A stretch of 47,807 nt of DNA from Calderihabitans maritimus. GTDB taxonomy: Bacteria > Bacillota > KKC1 > Calderihabitantales > Calderihabitantaceae. The notes beneath the pieces were generated by a model. It searched no databases and was not told the origin of the DNA. It saw only the letters and a program-made list of their open reading frames with translations. The position numbers and the translations under genes are program-made. The number at the start of each line of letters is the position of its first letter. The stretch's first letter is position 1. The stretch covers positions 1 through 47,807 of the forward strand of contig NZ_BDGJ01000126.1 in the NCBI RefSeq assembly GCF_002207765.1, read 5' to 3'. Below are positions 35,927 to 45,225 of this stretch, in pieces.

Positions 35927-35935
35927 TGATATAAT
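35927..35935 (+). promoter_or_regulatory. Extended -10 promoter before yhbY
   Basis: TGATATAAT, an extended -10 (TGn plus perfect TATAAT), inside a very AT-rich stretch between obg and yhbY; the -35 region (about 35906-35911, TTTAAA) is weak. Transcription would start near 35942, leaving a leader of about 50 nt that contains the hairpin at 35966-35986. Confidence 0.65.
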
Positions 35936-35952
35936 AATCCTGCGTATTTCCT

Positions 35953-35995
35953 AAAGGAGGTGCGACACTAACTTTTTAAGTTAGTGTACCTTATG
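35953..35995 (+). promoter_or_regulatory. Shine-Dalgarno, hairpin and start of yhbY
   Basis: AAAGGAGG at 35953-35960 is followed by a perfect 9-bp hairpin CACTAACTT/AAGTTAGTG (35966-35974/35978-35986, loop TTT) and then ATG 35993. Linear spacing is 32 nt, too long. With the hairpin excluded it is 11 nt. An alternative in-frame GTG 35984 lies inside the stem. Confidence 0.6.
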
Positions 35996-36283
35996 CTTAC
36001 CGGGAAACAAAGACGATTTTTGCGGGCTATGGGGACCGGACTTGATCCTATTCTTCAGGTAGGCAAAGGCGGCATTACCGAAGCCCTGCTCAAACAGGTT
36101 GACGAAGCGTTAGAAGCAAGAGAGTTAATTAAGATACGAATCCTGCCTAACAGTGGAAGAGAACCCAAAGAAGTAGGTAAGAATTTGGCTGTCCAGACCG
36201 GGGCAGAGCTGGTCCAGGTAATTGGCCGCAATCTTCTGCTGTACCGCCGTTCGCAGAAAAAGCCAACTATTGAGCTGCCTTAG
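35993..36283 (+). CDS. yhbY: YhbY-type CRS1-YhbY RNA-binding protein
   Basis: 96 residues of the CRM domain, a pre-50S-associated RNA-binding protein. It shows LTGKQRRFLRAMGTGLDPILQVGKGG near the start and VIGRNLLLYRRS near the end. ATG 35993 gives MLTGKQRRFLRA, the usual family start; GTG 35984 would add three residues. Position after obg and before proB/nadD is common in Firmicutes. Translation initiation may depend on the upstream hairpin. Confidence 0.93.
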   Translation: MLTGKQRRFLRAMGTGLDPILQVGKGGITEALLKQVDEALEARELIKIRILPNSGREPKEVGKNLAVQTGAELVQVIGRNLLLYRRSQKKPTIELP

Positions 36284-36299
36284 AGAAAGGTGGGGACTG

Positions 36300-37436
36300 A
36301 TGGCGGTCCAAAGTTATGTTAAACGGCTGCAGCAAACTAATCGCTTGGTGGTGAAAGTAGGAACCAGTTCTTTGACCCATTCTACAGGCAAGCTTAACTT
36401 ATTTCAATTGGAAAAAATAGTGCGACAGGTAGCCGATATTGCCAATCAGGGCAAAGAGATAGTGTTGGTTACTTCCGGAGCGGTTGGAGCAGGCATGGGG
36501 AAATTAGGCTTTAGAGAAAAGCCGCGAACTATTCCGGATAAGCAAGCTGCAGCGGCTGTAGGGCAGGGAATTCTTCTCCATATGTACGAGAAACTATTTG
36601 CCGAATACGGTCATACGGTTGCCCAAGTTCTTTTGACCCGGGAGGATTTGGCGGATCGAAAGAGATACTTAAATGCCAGGAATGCTCTGGCTACCCTGTT
36701 GCATTACCGCGTTATTCCGATTGTGAATGAAAACGATACCATAGCGGTAGAGGAAATTCGTTTAGGGGATAATGATACATTGGCAGCGTTAGTGGCAGGG
36801 CTGGTAGACGCGGATCTCCTTATGCTTTTGACCGATACGGATGGATTTTATACCGCCGATCCTCAGAAAGATCCTGATGCGAAATTGCTTACCATTATTG
36901 AAGATATAAGCGCTGATTTGGAAAAAGTGGCCGAAGGAGCCGGTTCCACTTTCGGTACCGGCGGAATGGAAACCAAGTTACATGCGGCAAAAATTTCCAT
37001 GAATTTTGGTATCCCCATGATCATTGCTAACGGGTTTAAAGAAGGTGTTATCTGGCGTAACCTGCAGGGAGAAATTACCGGTACTTTATTTATACCCCGG
37101 GAAACGAAATTACACTCTAAAAAACGTTGGATTGCTTATGGTTCGGATATTCAGGGGGCAATACACGTGGATGCCGGTGCTGCGCATGCCATTTTAGAAG
37201 CCGGGAAGAGTTTGCTACCCATAGGAGTGGTTCGGGTAGAGGGTAATTTTGAGCCTGGAAATGTAGTTAGCGTTATATCTCCCGAAGGTGTGGAAATAGC
37301 TCGAGGAATAGTTAACTATTCGTCACAGGATATTGATAAGATAAAGGGTCGGCGCACGAGTGAAATTGCTGAAGTGTTGGGGCATAAGGATTATGATGAA
37401 GTAATTCACCGCAATAATTTGACGGTGAAAATATAA
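36300..37436 (+). CDS. proB: Glutamate 5-kinase
   Basis: First enzyme of proline synthesis, phosphorylating glutamate. 378 residues: amino-acid kinase domain (RLVVKVGTSSLT, VTSGAVGAGMGKLG, NENDTIAVEEIRLGDND, LLTDTDGFYTADP, GTGGMETKLHAA) and a C-terminal PUA domain (about 280-370). ATG 36300 follows AAAGGTGGGG; upstream in-frame codons lie inside yhbY. proA begins 40 nt downstream. Confidence 0.97.
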   Translation: MAVQSYVKRLQQTNRLVVKVGTSSLTHSTGKLNLFQLEKIVRQVADIANQGKEIVLVTSGAVGAGMGKLGFREKPRTIPDKQAAAAVGQGILLHMYEKLFAEYGHTVAQVLLTREDLADRKRYLNARNALATLLHYRVIPIVNENDTIAVEEIRLGDNDTLAALVAGLVDADLLMLLTDTDGFYTADPQKDPDAKLLTIIEDISADLEKVAEGAGSTFGTGGMETKLHAAKISMNFGIPMIIANGFKEGVIWRNLQGEITGTLFIPRETKLHSKKRWIAYGSDIQGAIHVDAGAAHAILEAGKSLLPIGVVRVEGNFEPGNVVSVISPEGVEIARGIVNYSSQDIDKIKGRRTSEIAEVLGHKDYDEVIHRNNLTVKI

Positions 37437-37476
37437 ATTAATATCCTACAGTTTTAGAGGGATGGGGAGGAGAAAA

Positions 37477-38742
37477 ATGAATAAAATGAACGTTCAGGCT
37501 GAAGTCCAATTGAAAGGACAAAAGGCTAAGGAAGCAGCTCGTAAACTTGCTTCTCTTCCTACCGATGTGAAAAATAAAGCTCTGTTAAACATGGCCAAAT
37601 TATTGGAAGAAAGAACGGAAGAAATCATCGCTGCCAACGAAATTGATATGGACGCTGCCCGGAAAAAGAATCTGTCTAAAGCTCTATTGGACCGGCTGTT
37701 GCTTACCCCTGAACGTATCAGCGATATGGCTGAAGGGCTGCGCGCTTTGGTGGCTTTACCTGATCCGGTAGGCGAAATAATATCTATGTGGACAAGACCT
37801 AACGGCCTCCAGATAGGTAAAATGAGAGTCCCCTTGGGAGTTGTAGGTATCATTTATGAAGCCCGTCCGAATGTTACTGTAGACGCGGCGGGATTGTGTT
37901 TAAAAACGGGCAATGCAGTAATTTTAAGGGGTGGTTCGGAAGCTATCAATTCAAATACGGCTATTGTGCGGATTATCAGCCAAGCTGCGGAAAATGCCGG
38001 TGTTCCGGAAGGAGCTATCCAGTTAATTGAAACAACTGACAGGGAAGCTGTTAATGTGATGTTAAAAGCAAATGATTTTCTTGATGTTCTTATTCCTCGA
38101 GGGGGAGCCGGTCTTATCCAGACGGTGGTTAACAATGCTACCGTACCTGTAATTGAAACGGGTGTTGGTAACTGTCACGTGTACGTTGATGATGAGGCCG
38201 ACTTGGAGATGGCTACCGACATTGTGGTAAATGCCAAAACACAAAGGCCTGGGGTCTGCAATGCTATGGAAACGCTCTTAGTCCATGAGGCTGTTGCCGA
38301 AAAGTTTCTGCCGATGGTAGCTCGGCGCTTAGAGGAAGCGGGAGTAGAACTGAGGGGGTGCGAAAAAACCCGAAGAATATTAACTCAGATTCAGGTAGCT
38401 ACCAAAGAGGATTGGGCTACCGAATACCTGGATCTCATTTTGGCGATTAAGGTAGTCAAGGATATGCAGGAAGCTATAGAACATATTCATAATTACGGAA
38501 CAAAACATTCGGAGGCTATTGTTACAAATAATTATCAACGGGCGCGAGATTTCCTGCAGTCGGTAGACGCTGCTGCCGTGTACGTAAATGCTTCTACAAG
38601 GTTTACTGACGGTTACCAATATGGTTTCGGAGCAGAAATAGGTATAAGTACCCAGAAGCTTCATGCCAGAGGGCCTATGGGTCCCAAAGAGCTTACTACT
38701 TTTAAATATATTATTTTTGGGAATGGGCAGATCCGTACCTAA
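37477..38742 (+). CDS. proA: Gamma-glutamyl phosphate reductase
   Basis: Reduces glutamyl phosphate to the semialdehyde with NADPH, second step of proline synthesis. 421 residues. ALDH-fold signatures: PLGVVGIIYEARPNVTVDAAGLCLKTGNAVILRGG, the GNCHVYVD segment, and catalytic Cys in AKTQRPGVCNAMETLL. The C-terminus has FTDGYQYGFGAEIGIST. ATG 37477 is 6 nt after GGGGAGG; ATG 37462 overlaps that Shine-Dalgarno. A terminator ends the proBA unit. Confidence 0.97.
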   Translation: MNKMNVQAEVQLKGQKAKEAARKLASLPTDVKNKALLNMAKLLEERTEEIIAANEIDMDAARKKNLSKALLDRLLLTPERISDMAEGLRALVALPDPVGEIISMWTRPNGLQIGKMRVPLGVVGIIYEARPNVTVDAAGLCLKTGNAVILRGGSEAINSNTAIVRIISQAAENAGVPEGAIQLIETTDREAVNVMLKANDFLDVLIPRGGAGLIQTVVNNATVPVIETGVGNCHVYVDDEADLEMATDIVVNAKTQRPGVCNAMETLLVHEAVAEKFLPMVARRLEEAGVELRGCEKTRRILTQIQVATKEDWATEYLDLILAIKVVKDMQEAIEHIHNYGTKHSEAIVTNNYQRARDFLQSVDAAAVYVNASTRFTDGYQYGFGAEIGISTQKLHARGPMGPKELTTFKYIIFGNGQIRT

Positions 38743-38759
38743 TGAATACAGTATATATC

Positions 38760-38790
38760 AGCCGTCTGTGTTGAAACGGGCGGCTTTTTT
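38760..38790 (+). terminator. Terminator after proA
   Basis: AGCCGTCT paired with GGGCGGCT (two G-T pairs), 10-nt loop, then TTTTT (38760-38790). Confidence 0.82.
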
Positions 38791-38858
38791 GTATATAATT
38801 AATGGTAAATATTATTTTCAGAATTTTCAAATAATTATACATGGAGGTGAATTTTAAA

Positions 38859-39029
38859 ATGAAATGTATTCGCTGTGAATTTTGCGGCGCTGAATTGGCT
38901 CAACAGGTTTGCACCTTGGTACTTGCCGAGGAACCCGATCCTCAGGAGTTTTGCTGGTGTGTATGTGACACTTGCCGGGAGGATTTTCAAAAAAGAACCA
39001 TGAGAGTTCTTCTCGACAAGGGGTCCTAG
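38859..39029 (+). CDS. Small Cys-rich putative zinc-binding protein
   Basis: 56 residues with eight Cys: Cys3, 6, 9 and 18 in the first third and Cys32, 34, 36 and 39 in FCWCVCDTCR. The pattern suggests one or two metal sites. ATG 38859 is chosen because GGAGGTGA lies 9 nt upstream; ATG 38841 overlaps this. It has its own terminator at 39037 and follows the proA terminator, so it is a separate transcription unit. I do not recognise the family. Confidence 0.72.
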   Translation: MKCIRCEFCGAELAQQVCTLVLAEEPDPQEFCWCVCDTCREDFQKRTMRVLLDKGS

Positions 39030-39036
39030 CTCATGT

Positions 39037-39069
39037 GAACCTCCTCTAAAGGAGGTTCTCTTTCTTTAT
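39037..39069 (+). terminator. Terminator after the Cys-rich gene
   Basis: Nine-bp stem GAACCTCCT/AGGAGGTTC (39037-39045/39050-39058), loop CTAA, then TCTTTCTTT. Confidence 0.88.
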
Positions 39070-39137
39070 AAAAAATTGCGGCACTTCAATCATGTTTGGT
39101 AAAATAGTGAAAAAAATATGGAGGAGAGTTAGTATTC

Positions 39138-39752
39138 ATGGCAGCAAAATTAGGTATTATGGGTGGCACTTTTGACCCGATACATTATGGACATTTGGTT
39201 GCGGCTGAAGCCGTTCGCTATAAGTTCGGGTTAGATAAGGTAATATTTGTTCCTTCTGGTCGTCCGCCGCATAAGAAAGGACAAATTATCACGGAATCCC
39301 GACACCGATATCTAATGACTGTGTTGGCGGTAGCTACCAATCCCTTTTTTGAAGTTTCTCGAACTGAAATAGAACGCAAAGGATATTCCTATGCCATTGA
39401 TACCGTTCGTCAATTCCAACGGATTTATCCTAAACACAAAATTTTTTTTATTACCGGGGCCGATGCTATCTTGCAGATTCTTACCTGGAAAAACGTAGAC
39501 GAACTTGTACGTTTGTGCCAATTTGTAGCGGTTACCCGCCCGGGATTTAATCTTGGGGAAGTTCAAACGAATTTATCCCTTCTACCGGAAGAATACAGGA
39601 GAGTTATTCATTTTATGGAAGTACCTGCCCTGGCCATTTCTTCTACAGATATAAGAAGACGGGTAAAGACCGGAGAGCCCATAAAATACCTTTTGCCGGA
39701 ACCGGTTGAGTATTATATCTATAAAAATAATTTGTATAAGGAAGAACCGTGA
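39138..39752 (+). CDS. nadD: Nicotinate-nucleotide adenylyltransferase
   Basis: Makes deamido-NAD in NAD biosynthesis. The nucleotidyltransferase motif [11 protein letters not shown] is at 9-19 with [16 protein letters not shown] and the C-terminal SSTDIRRR (ISSTxIR-type). 204 residues is normal. GGAGGAG precedes ATG. In many Firmicutes yqeK and rsfS follow nadD; neither is here, the next gene being the fatty-acid operon. Confidence 0.96.
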   Translation: MAAKLGIMGGTFDPIHYGHLVAAEAVRYKFGLDKVIFVPSGRPPHKKGQIITESRHRYLMTVLAVATNPFFEVSRTEIERKGYSYAIDTVRQFQRIYPKHKIFFITGADAILQILTWKNVDELVRLCQFVAVTRPGFNLGEVQTNLSLLPEEYRRVIHFMEVPALAISSTDIRRRVKTGEPIKYLLPEPVEYYIYKNNLYKEEP

Positions 39753-39858
39753 GAATAATCCGCACATAAAAAATTGGTGAATAGTTGAAAATTATACTTG
39801 AACGGTTACGTTTAAAAGGTTAAAGGAAGGTTTCGGCTCTGGGCGGTTTTACGTTGCA

Positions 39859-39888
39859 TTGACTAAAAAGAGAGATGGGGTGTAAACT
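39859..39888 (+). promoter_or_regulatory. Promoter of the fatty-acid oxidation operon
   Basis: TTGACT (39859-39864), 18-nt spacer, TAAACT (39883-39888). Transcription would begin about 39895, immediately at the FadR-type operator. Confidence 0.65.
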
Positions 39889-39899
39889 TTAATTAAAAA

Positions 39900-39917
39900 T
39901 GAATGAATACTCATTCA
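39900..39917 (+). promoter_or_regulatory. FadR-type operator
   Basis: TGAATGAATACTCATTCA, a perfect 7-bp dyad (TGAATGA/TCATTCA) with a 4-nt centre. It fits the B. subtilis FadR consensus TGAATGANTANTCATTCA. It sits at or just after the transcription start, where a bound repressor would block initiation or early elongation. The matching regulator is encoded at 47074-47682. Confidence 0.88.
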
Positions 39918-39941
39918 GCATCAGGGAAAGGGGCGATAAGG

Positions 39942-41594
39942 ATGGGTAGACATTATCCGTGGGAAGCCAGTTATCCGGCTCCACTTCGCTACCATCTGGA
40001 CTATCCAAATATTCCGCTGTACGAATTTGCCGACCGGGGAGCTGTCGATTTTCCCGAACGACCGGCTTTGATTTTTTACGGGCAGCGGATAAGCTATGGA
40101 GAGTTTGGCAAGTTAACCACCCGGCTTGCCAACGCCCTGAAGAATTTGGGGGTACGGCAAGGTGACCGAGTTGCGGTCATGGGACCAAACTGTCCGCAAT
40201 GGGTTATAGCCTTTTTCGGAACTCTGAAGGCTGGCGGTATAGTGGTTCAAACCAATCCCATGTCGGTCGAACGGGAGCTAGAAAACCTACTTAATAATGC
40301 CGGGGTGGAGACTATTTTTGTTTATGAACCGCTGTACCTACGGATCAAAGCCGTAGCGGGGACCACGCCGTTAAAACGGGTGATAGTATTCAATTTCAGG
40401 CCGGTATCGAGCCCGCCGGAAGAAGGAGTCCTTGTTTTTGATGAACTGCTCCGGCAAGGGTCGGAGACTGTACCAGGGATACCGGTAGACCCTAAGGAAG
40501 ACCTGGCAGTACTCCAGTATACCGGAGGCACCACGGGAATTCCTAAAGGAGTTATGCTCACTCATTTCAACCTGGTCGCTAATGTTCAACAAACGGCTGA
40601 ATTTTTAAAACCGGCGGTTGAGGATCCCGGCTTGGAGTGCATGCTGACCGCCCTTCCGCTGTTCCATGTCTATGGCATGACCGTGGCCATGAACGTAGCT
40701 TTTGCTTTAAGTTGTCCTCAGGTGCTGTTGCCCAAATTTGAAGTTGAGGAAGTGTTGGAAACGATTAAGAGTTATCGGATAACACTGTTTCCCGGAGCAC
40801 CGACAATGTACGTGGCCATTATAAATTACCCTGAAGTGCGGAAGTACAACCTTAGTTCTATCAAGGCCTGTATCAGCGGCTCAGCGCCGTTGCCGGTGCA
40901 AGTACAACGGCAGTTTGAGGAACTGACCGGAGGGATGCTGGTAGAGGGCTACGGTTTGTCCGAGGCTTCACCGGTAACCCACTGCAACCCGATTATCGGG
41001 AAGCGCAAGTATGGCAGTATTGGTTTGCCTTTTCCCGATACCGAAGTCAAAATCATGGATGTGGAAACCGGCACCAAAGAACTTTCTCCTGGTCAGGAGG
41101 GAGAATTGGTGATCAAGGGTCCCCAGGTAATGAAGGGATACTGGAATAATCCTGAGGAGACGGCTGTGGTTTTACGAGAGGGCTGGCTCTACACCGGGGA
41201 TATTGCCAAAATGGACGAAGAAGGTTACTTCTACATTGTGGATCGGAAGAAAGACTTGATCATTGCCAGTGGGTTTAACATCTATCCGCGAGAAGTGGAG
41301 GAAGTTTTATATGAGCACACCGCAGTACAGGAAGCAGCTGTAATAGGGGTGCCGGATGTTTACCGGGGAGAAACGGTCAAGGCTTTCATAGTGTTAAAGG
41401 AGGGAGCGTCGGCTACTGAAGATGAGATAATTCAGTTTTGCCGGAGTAGGCTGGCGGCCTATAAAGTGCCGCGGCTGGTGGAATTCAGGACGAGTTTACC
41501 TAAAACTGCGGCGGGGAAAATTTTGCGTCGTCTAATCAGGGAAGAAGAGTATCGGAAACTCAAGGAGGGGCAAAGCAATGGGCTACGCAATTAG
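39942..41594 (+). CDS. fadD: Long-chain acyl-CoA ligase
   Basis: Activates fatty acids to acyl-CoA using ATP. 550 residues from ATG 39942 (GGAAAGGGG about 9 nt upstream); ATG 39903 lies inside the operator and has no Shine-Dalgarno. AMP-binding motif YTGGTTGIPKGVMLTHFNL, GYGLSEASPVTH, the YTGDIAKMDEEGYFYIVDRKKDLI hinge and C-terminal catalytic Lys in PKTAAGKILRR. First gene of a five-gene fad cluster; the end overlaps fadN by 17 nt. Closest in arrangement to LcfA. Confidence 0.95.
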   Translation: MGRHYPWEASYPAPLRYHLDYPNIPLYEFADRGAVDFPERPALIFYGQRISYGEFGKLTTRLANALKNLGVRQGDRVAVMGPNCPQWVIAFFGTLKAGGIVVQTNPMSVERELENLLNNAGVETIFVYEPLYLRIKAVAGTTPLKRVIVFNFRPVSSPPEEGVLVFDELLRQGSETVPGIPVDPKEDLAVLQYTGGTTGIPKGVMLTHFNLVANVQQTAEFLKPAVEDPGLECMLTALPLFHVYGMTVAMNVAFALSCPQVLLPKFEVEEVLETIKSYRITLFPGAPTMYVAIINYPEVRKYNLSSIKACISGSAPLPVQVQRQFEELTGGMLVEGYGLSEASPVTHCNPIIGKRKYGSIGLPFPDTEVKIMDVETGTKELSPGQEGELVIKGPQVMKGYWNNPEETAVVLREGWLYTGDIAKMDEEGYFYIVDRKKDLIIASGFNIYPREVEEVLYEHTAVQEAAVIGVPDVYRGETVKAFIVLKEGASATEDEIIQFCRSRLAAYKVPRLVEFRTSLPKTAAGKILRRLIREEEYRKLKEGQSNGLRN

Positions 41595-43995
41595 GAAGGC
41601 GGCAGTACTGGGAGCCGGAGTGATGGGGAGCACTATTGCTGCCCACCTGGCCAACGTCGGTATTCAATCCTACCTGCTGGATATTGTTCCGCCAAAACTG
41701 ACTCCTGAAGAAAAAGAAAAAGGTCTAACTTTGGAAAGCACTGAGGTTAGAAACCGACTGGCTCGAGAGGCAAAGGAGCGGCTGGTTAAGTTTAATCCTG
41801 CTCCTTTGTATCTGCCAGAAAGGGTCCAGTTGATCACTCCCGGTAATTTGGAGGATAACTTGGATTGGCTGGCCGAGGTAGATTGGATTATTGAGGTGGT
41901 GGTGGAAAACCTGGCCGTTAAGAGGGAACTTCTACAAAAGGTGGCCAAATACCGCCGGCCAGGCACTATTGTCAGTTCTAACACCTCCGGTCTGTCCATC
42001 AACCAGATGGTGGAAGGGATGTCGGAGGAATTCCGAGAGCATTTTCTGGGTACGCATTTTTTCAATCCGCCTCGTTACATGCGCTTGCTGGAGATCATTC
42101 CGGGGCGGGATACCCGGGCGGAAGTGATCGAATTTATGCTTGATTTTGGACGGCGGGTTCTCGGCAAAGGGGTGGTTTTGGCTAAAGATACCCCCAATTT
42201 CATCGCCAACCGTATCGGTGTTTTTGCCATGGCGGCGGCTGTGCGGGCTATGGTTGAGGACGATCTTAGTATCGAAGAGGTGGATGCCTTAACCGGCCCG
42301 GTTTTGGGAAGACCCAAGAGTGCTAGCTTCCGCACGTTGGATTTGGTGGGCCTGGACGTGTTTATGCATGTAGCCCAAAATATTGCCAAATCCGTTTCGG
42401 ACCCGAAAGAAAAAGAAATGTTTAAACTTCCAGAGTTTATGAAAACGATGGTTGATCGTACCTGGTTGGGAGCAAAAACGGGGCAAGGGTTTTATAAGAA
42501 AGTTAAAACGCCGGAAAAGCAGATCCTGGTATTGGATTACCACACTATGGAGTACCGTCCCCAAAGCAAAGTTAAGCTGGCCAGCCTGGAGGCTGCCAAA
42601 GCAGTACCCGATTTGCCCGGCAGAATCAAAACGCTGGTTTTTGCCAATGACCGCGCCGGTCAGTTTGCTTGGAAGAGCGTGAAACACGTACTGCTTTACG
42701 CTGCGGAAAAGGTCAGGGAAATTGCTGACGATATTATTTCGGTGGACCGGGCTATGAAATGGGGGTTCAACTGGGAACTTGGGCCCTTCGAACTCTGGGA
42801 TGCTCTTGGCGTAGCCAAGGTGGTCGAGCGTTTGGAACAAGAAGGAGAAAAAGTTCCGGAGGTAATTCGCCAGCTTCTTGACAGTGGAAAACATTCCTTC
42901 TATACGGTCCAAAACGGGTACCGGTATTACTATGATTTTAAGACTGGAGAGTATTTGGAAGAAGAACGACCAGTTGATGTAATCTATTTGCCTAGTCTGA
43001 AAGCACAAAACCGGTTGGTTCGGTCGAATCCCGGAGCCAGTTTAGTTGACATAGGAGACGGTATTCTTTGTCTGGAGTTTCATTCGCGCAACAATGCTAT
43101 CGGTGCTGATATTGTTGAAATGATTCGACAGGCGGTTGAAGAGGTGGAAAAAAATTATGCGGGATTAGTTATCGGCAACCATGGCCGTAACTTTTCGGTG
43201 GGAGCCAATCTACTGCTTCTTCTGCTGGAGGCCCAGGACGGAAACTGGGATGAGTTAGAATTGATGGTCCGAGAATTTCAACAAGCAGGGATGGCGTTAA
43301 AATACTGCCGGAAACCGGTGGTTGCGGCTCCTTTCCGTATGACGGTTGGCGGAGGGTGTGAGATCTGTCTTCACGCTGACCGGATTCAAGCCCATGCCGA
43401 AACGTACCTGGGTTTGGTGGAAATAGGTGTAGGTCTGCTCCCGGCGGGCGGAGGAACTAAAGAAATGTTGTTGCGCGCCATCGAAAACGTTCCGTATGAC
43501 CCGAAGGCGCGTGGACCGCGGGCTGATCTGCAGCCTATGGTGGCCCGGGCTTTTGAAACCATTGTCATGGCTAAAGTTTCAACCAGTGCTGAGGAAGCTA
43601 AAAAACTGGGTTATTTGAGACCGGCCGACCAGATAACGCTGAATGAAGACCGTCTGATATACGATGCCAAACAAACTGCCCTGGCCATGGCAACTGCGGG
43701 CTATCAGCCTCCAATGCCACGAAAATTTCCGGTATTAGGTACCGATGGTTACGCTGCCCTGGAACTTATGATCTATACGATGAAAGAAGGTCGATTTGTA
43801 ACTGAATATGATGCTCATATCGCACGGAAAATTGCCTACGTAATATCGGGCGGAGATGTAGTTCCTTATACCATGGTCGATGAGCAGTACATTCTGGATT
43901 TAGAACGAGAAGCCTTCTTAAGTCTTCTCGGGGAGCCTAAAACGCAGGAACGTATTCAGCATATGTTAGCTAAGGGTAAGCCATTGCGAAATTAA
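41578..43995 (+). CDS. fadN: FadN-type 3-hydroxyacyl-CoA dehydrogenase/enoyl-CoA hydratase
   Basis: 805-residue bifunctional enzyme of beta-oxidation. The dehydrogenase comes first: Rossmann GAGVMGSTIAAHL (12-24), SSNTSGLSINQM, THFFNPPRYMRLLEIIPG, then 3HCDH C-terminal domains. The enoyl-CoA hydratase/isomerase domain comes last (about 480-700; FHSRNNAIGADI, GNHGRNFSVGANLLLLL, MTVGGGCEICLHADRIQA). This domain order and length match B. subtilis FadN (YusL), not E. coli FadB, which has the opposite order. fadA starts 12 nt downstream. Confidence 0.95.
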   Translation: MGYAIRKAAVLGAGVMGSTIAAHLANVGIQSYLLDIVPPKLTPEEKEKGLTLESTEVRNRLAREAKERLVKFNPAPLYLPERVQLITPGNLEDNLDWLAEVDWIIEVVVENLAVKRELLQKVAKYRRPGTIVSSNTSGLSINQMVEGMSEEFREHFLGTHFFNPPRYMRLLEIIPGRDTRAEVIEFMLDFGRRVLGKGVVLAKDTPNFIANRIGVFAMAAAVRAMVEDDLSIEEVDALTGPVLGRPKSASFRTLDLVGLDVFMHVAQNIAKSVSDPKEKEMFKLPEFMKTMVDRTWLGAKTGQGFYKKVKTPEKQILVLDYHTMEYRPQSKVKLASLEAAKAVPDLPGRIKTLVFANDRAGQFAWKSVKHVLLYAAEKVREIADDIISVDRAMKWGFNWELGPFELWDALGVAKVVERLEQEGEKVPEVIRQLLDSGKHSFYTVQNGYRYYYDFKTGEYLEEERPVDVIYLPSLKAQNRLVRSNPGASLVDIGDGILCLEFHSRNNAIGADIVEMIRQAVEEVEKNYAGLVIGNHGRNFSVGANLLLLLLEAQDGNWDELELMVREFQQAGMALKYCRKPVVAAPFRMTVGGGCEICLHADRIQAHAETYLGLVEIGVGLLPAGGGTKEMLLRAIENVPYDPKARGPRADLQPMVARAFETIVMAKVSTSAEEAKKLGYLRPADQITLNEDRLIYDAKQTALAMATAGYQPPMPRKFPVLGTDGYAALELMIYTMKEGRFVTEYDAHIARKIAYVISGGDVVPYTMVDEQYILDLEREAFLSLLGEPKTQERIQHMLAKGKPLRN

Positions 43996-44007
43996 GGAGG
44001 GGATTTT

Positions 44008-45189
44008 ATGAGGGAAGCTGTTATTGTTAGTGCTGTTCGCACAGCGGTAGGTAAAGCCCCTAAAGGAACTTTGCGCTATACACGCCCGGAAGAGATGGCG
44101 GCAGTAGTATTACAGGAAGCAGTACGCAGGGTGCCTGGCCTTGAACCAAAAGAGATCGATGACGTTATTATGGGATGTGCTTTTCCGGAAGGGGAGCAGG
44201 GTATGAATCTGGCCCGAATAGTTGTACTCCGGGCCGGATTCCCGGATACAGTTCCTGGAGTAACGGTAAATCGTTTTTGTGCTTCGGGTCTGGAGGCTAT
44301 TGCGTTGGCTGCGTCGCGAATAGCCACTGAATTAGCAGAAGTGGTAGTAGCAGGTGGAGTTGAAAGTATGAGCATGGTACCTATGGGCGGTAATAAACCA
44401 GCTCCCAATCCATATCTTATGGAACATTTGCCGCAGGCTTATATGTCGATGGGATTGACTGCAGAAAATGTGGCCGAACGTTATGGAATCAGCCGGGAGG
44501 ACCAAGATTCTTTCGCCTTGGCAAGTCACCAGAAAGCTTATGCAGCTATTACAGAAGGCCGTTTTCGCGAAGAAATTGTTCCCCTGAAGGTAAGCTGGAA
44601 AGAATGGGTAGAAGGCCAGGGAGTTATAAGCCATGAAACTACTTTTGATACAGACGAGGGCGTACGGCCCGATACGTCTATGGAAGCTTTATCTAAATTA
44701 AAACCGGTATTTCGCGCTAACGGCACGGTTACTGCAGGTAATTCTTCCCAGACCAGTGACGGTGCTGCTGCCGTAGTTCTAATGAGTAGATCTAAGGCCG
44801 AAGCTTTAGGGATTAAACCTATGGCCGTGTTCAGGAGCTACGCCGTAGGTGGAGTGCCGCCGGAGGTTATGGGTATCGGACCGGTCGTTGCTATTCCCAA
44901 AGCTCTGCAGTATGCCGGTCTGCGCCTGCATGAGGTCGATTTGATCGAACTAAACGAGGCCTTTGCTGCCCAGTCCCTGGCGGTTATCCGGGAATTAGGA
45001 ATAGATCCCGACCGAGTAAATGTTAACGGAGGCGCCATTGCTTTGGGGCACCCGCTGGGGTGTACCGGTGCCAAACTTACGGTTACCTTGTTATACGAAC
45101 TGGCTCGGCGTGGGGGACGGTACGGGCTGGTTAGTATGTGTATCGGCGGCGGCATGGGAGCAGCCGGTGTTTTCGAAAGGGAAAATTAA
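44008..45189 (+). CDS. fadA: FadA-type acetyl-CoA C-acyltransferase (3-ketothiolase)
   Basis: Thiolytic cleavage of 3-ketoacyl-CoA. 393 residues with nucleophile Cys91 ([11 protein letters not shown]), His348 ([14 protein letters not shown]) and Cys378 ([13 protein letters not shown]). ATG 44008 follows AAGGAGGGG. Forms fadN-fadA-fadE, the same order as in B. subtilis. Confidence 0.97.
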   Translation: MREAVIVSAVRTAVGKAPKGTLRYTRPEEMAAVVLQEAVRRVPGLEPKEIDDVIMGCAFPEGEQGMNLARIVVLRAGFPDTVPGVTVNRFCASGLEAIALAASRIATELAEVVVAGGVESMSMVPMGGNKPAPNPYLMEHLPQAYMSMGLTAENVAERYGISREDQDSFALASHQKAYAAITEGRFREEIVPLKVSWKEWVEGQGVISHETTFDTDEGVRPDTSMEALSKLKPVFRANGTVTAGNSSQTSDGAAAVVLMSRSKAEALGIKPMAVFRSYAVGGVPPEVMGIGPVVAIPKALQYAGLRLHEVDLIELNEAFAAQSLAVIRELGIDPDRVNVNGGAIALGHPLGCTGAKLTVTLLYELARRGGRYGLVSMCIGGGMGAAGVFEREN

Positions 45190-45225
45190 AACAACGAAAA
45201 CAAACTTCGAAAGGAGTGCAATAGG

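Noticed and set aside
38841-38858. ATG 38841 as start of the Cys-rich protein
   Set aside because: This ATG forms part of the Shine-Dalgarno ATGGAGGTGA for the start at 38859.
42289-43008. Long - strand open frame (239 codons) inside fadN
   Set aside because: It is the shadow of a conserved dehydrogenase region, with no motifs or Shine-Dalgarno of its own.
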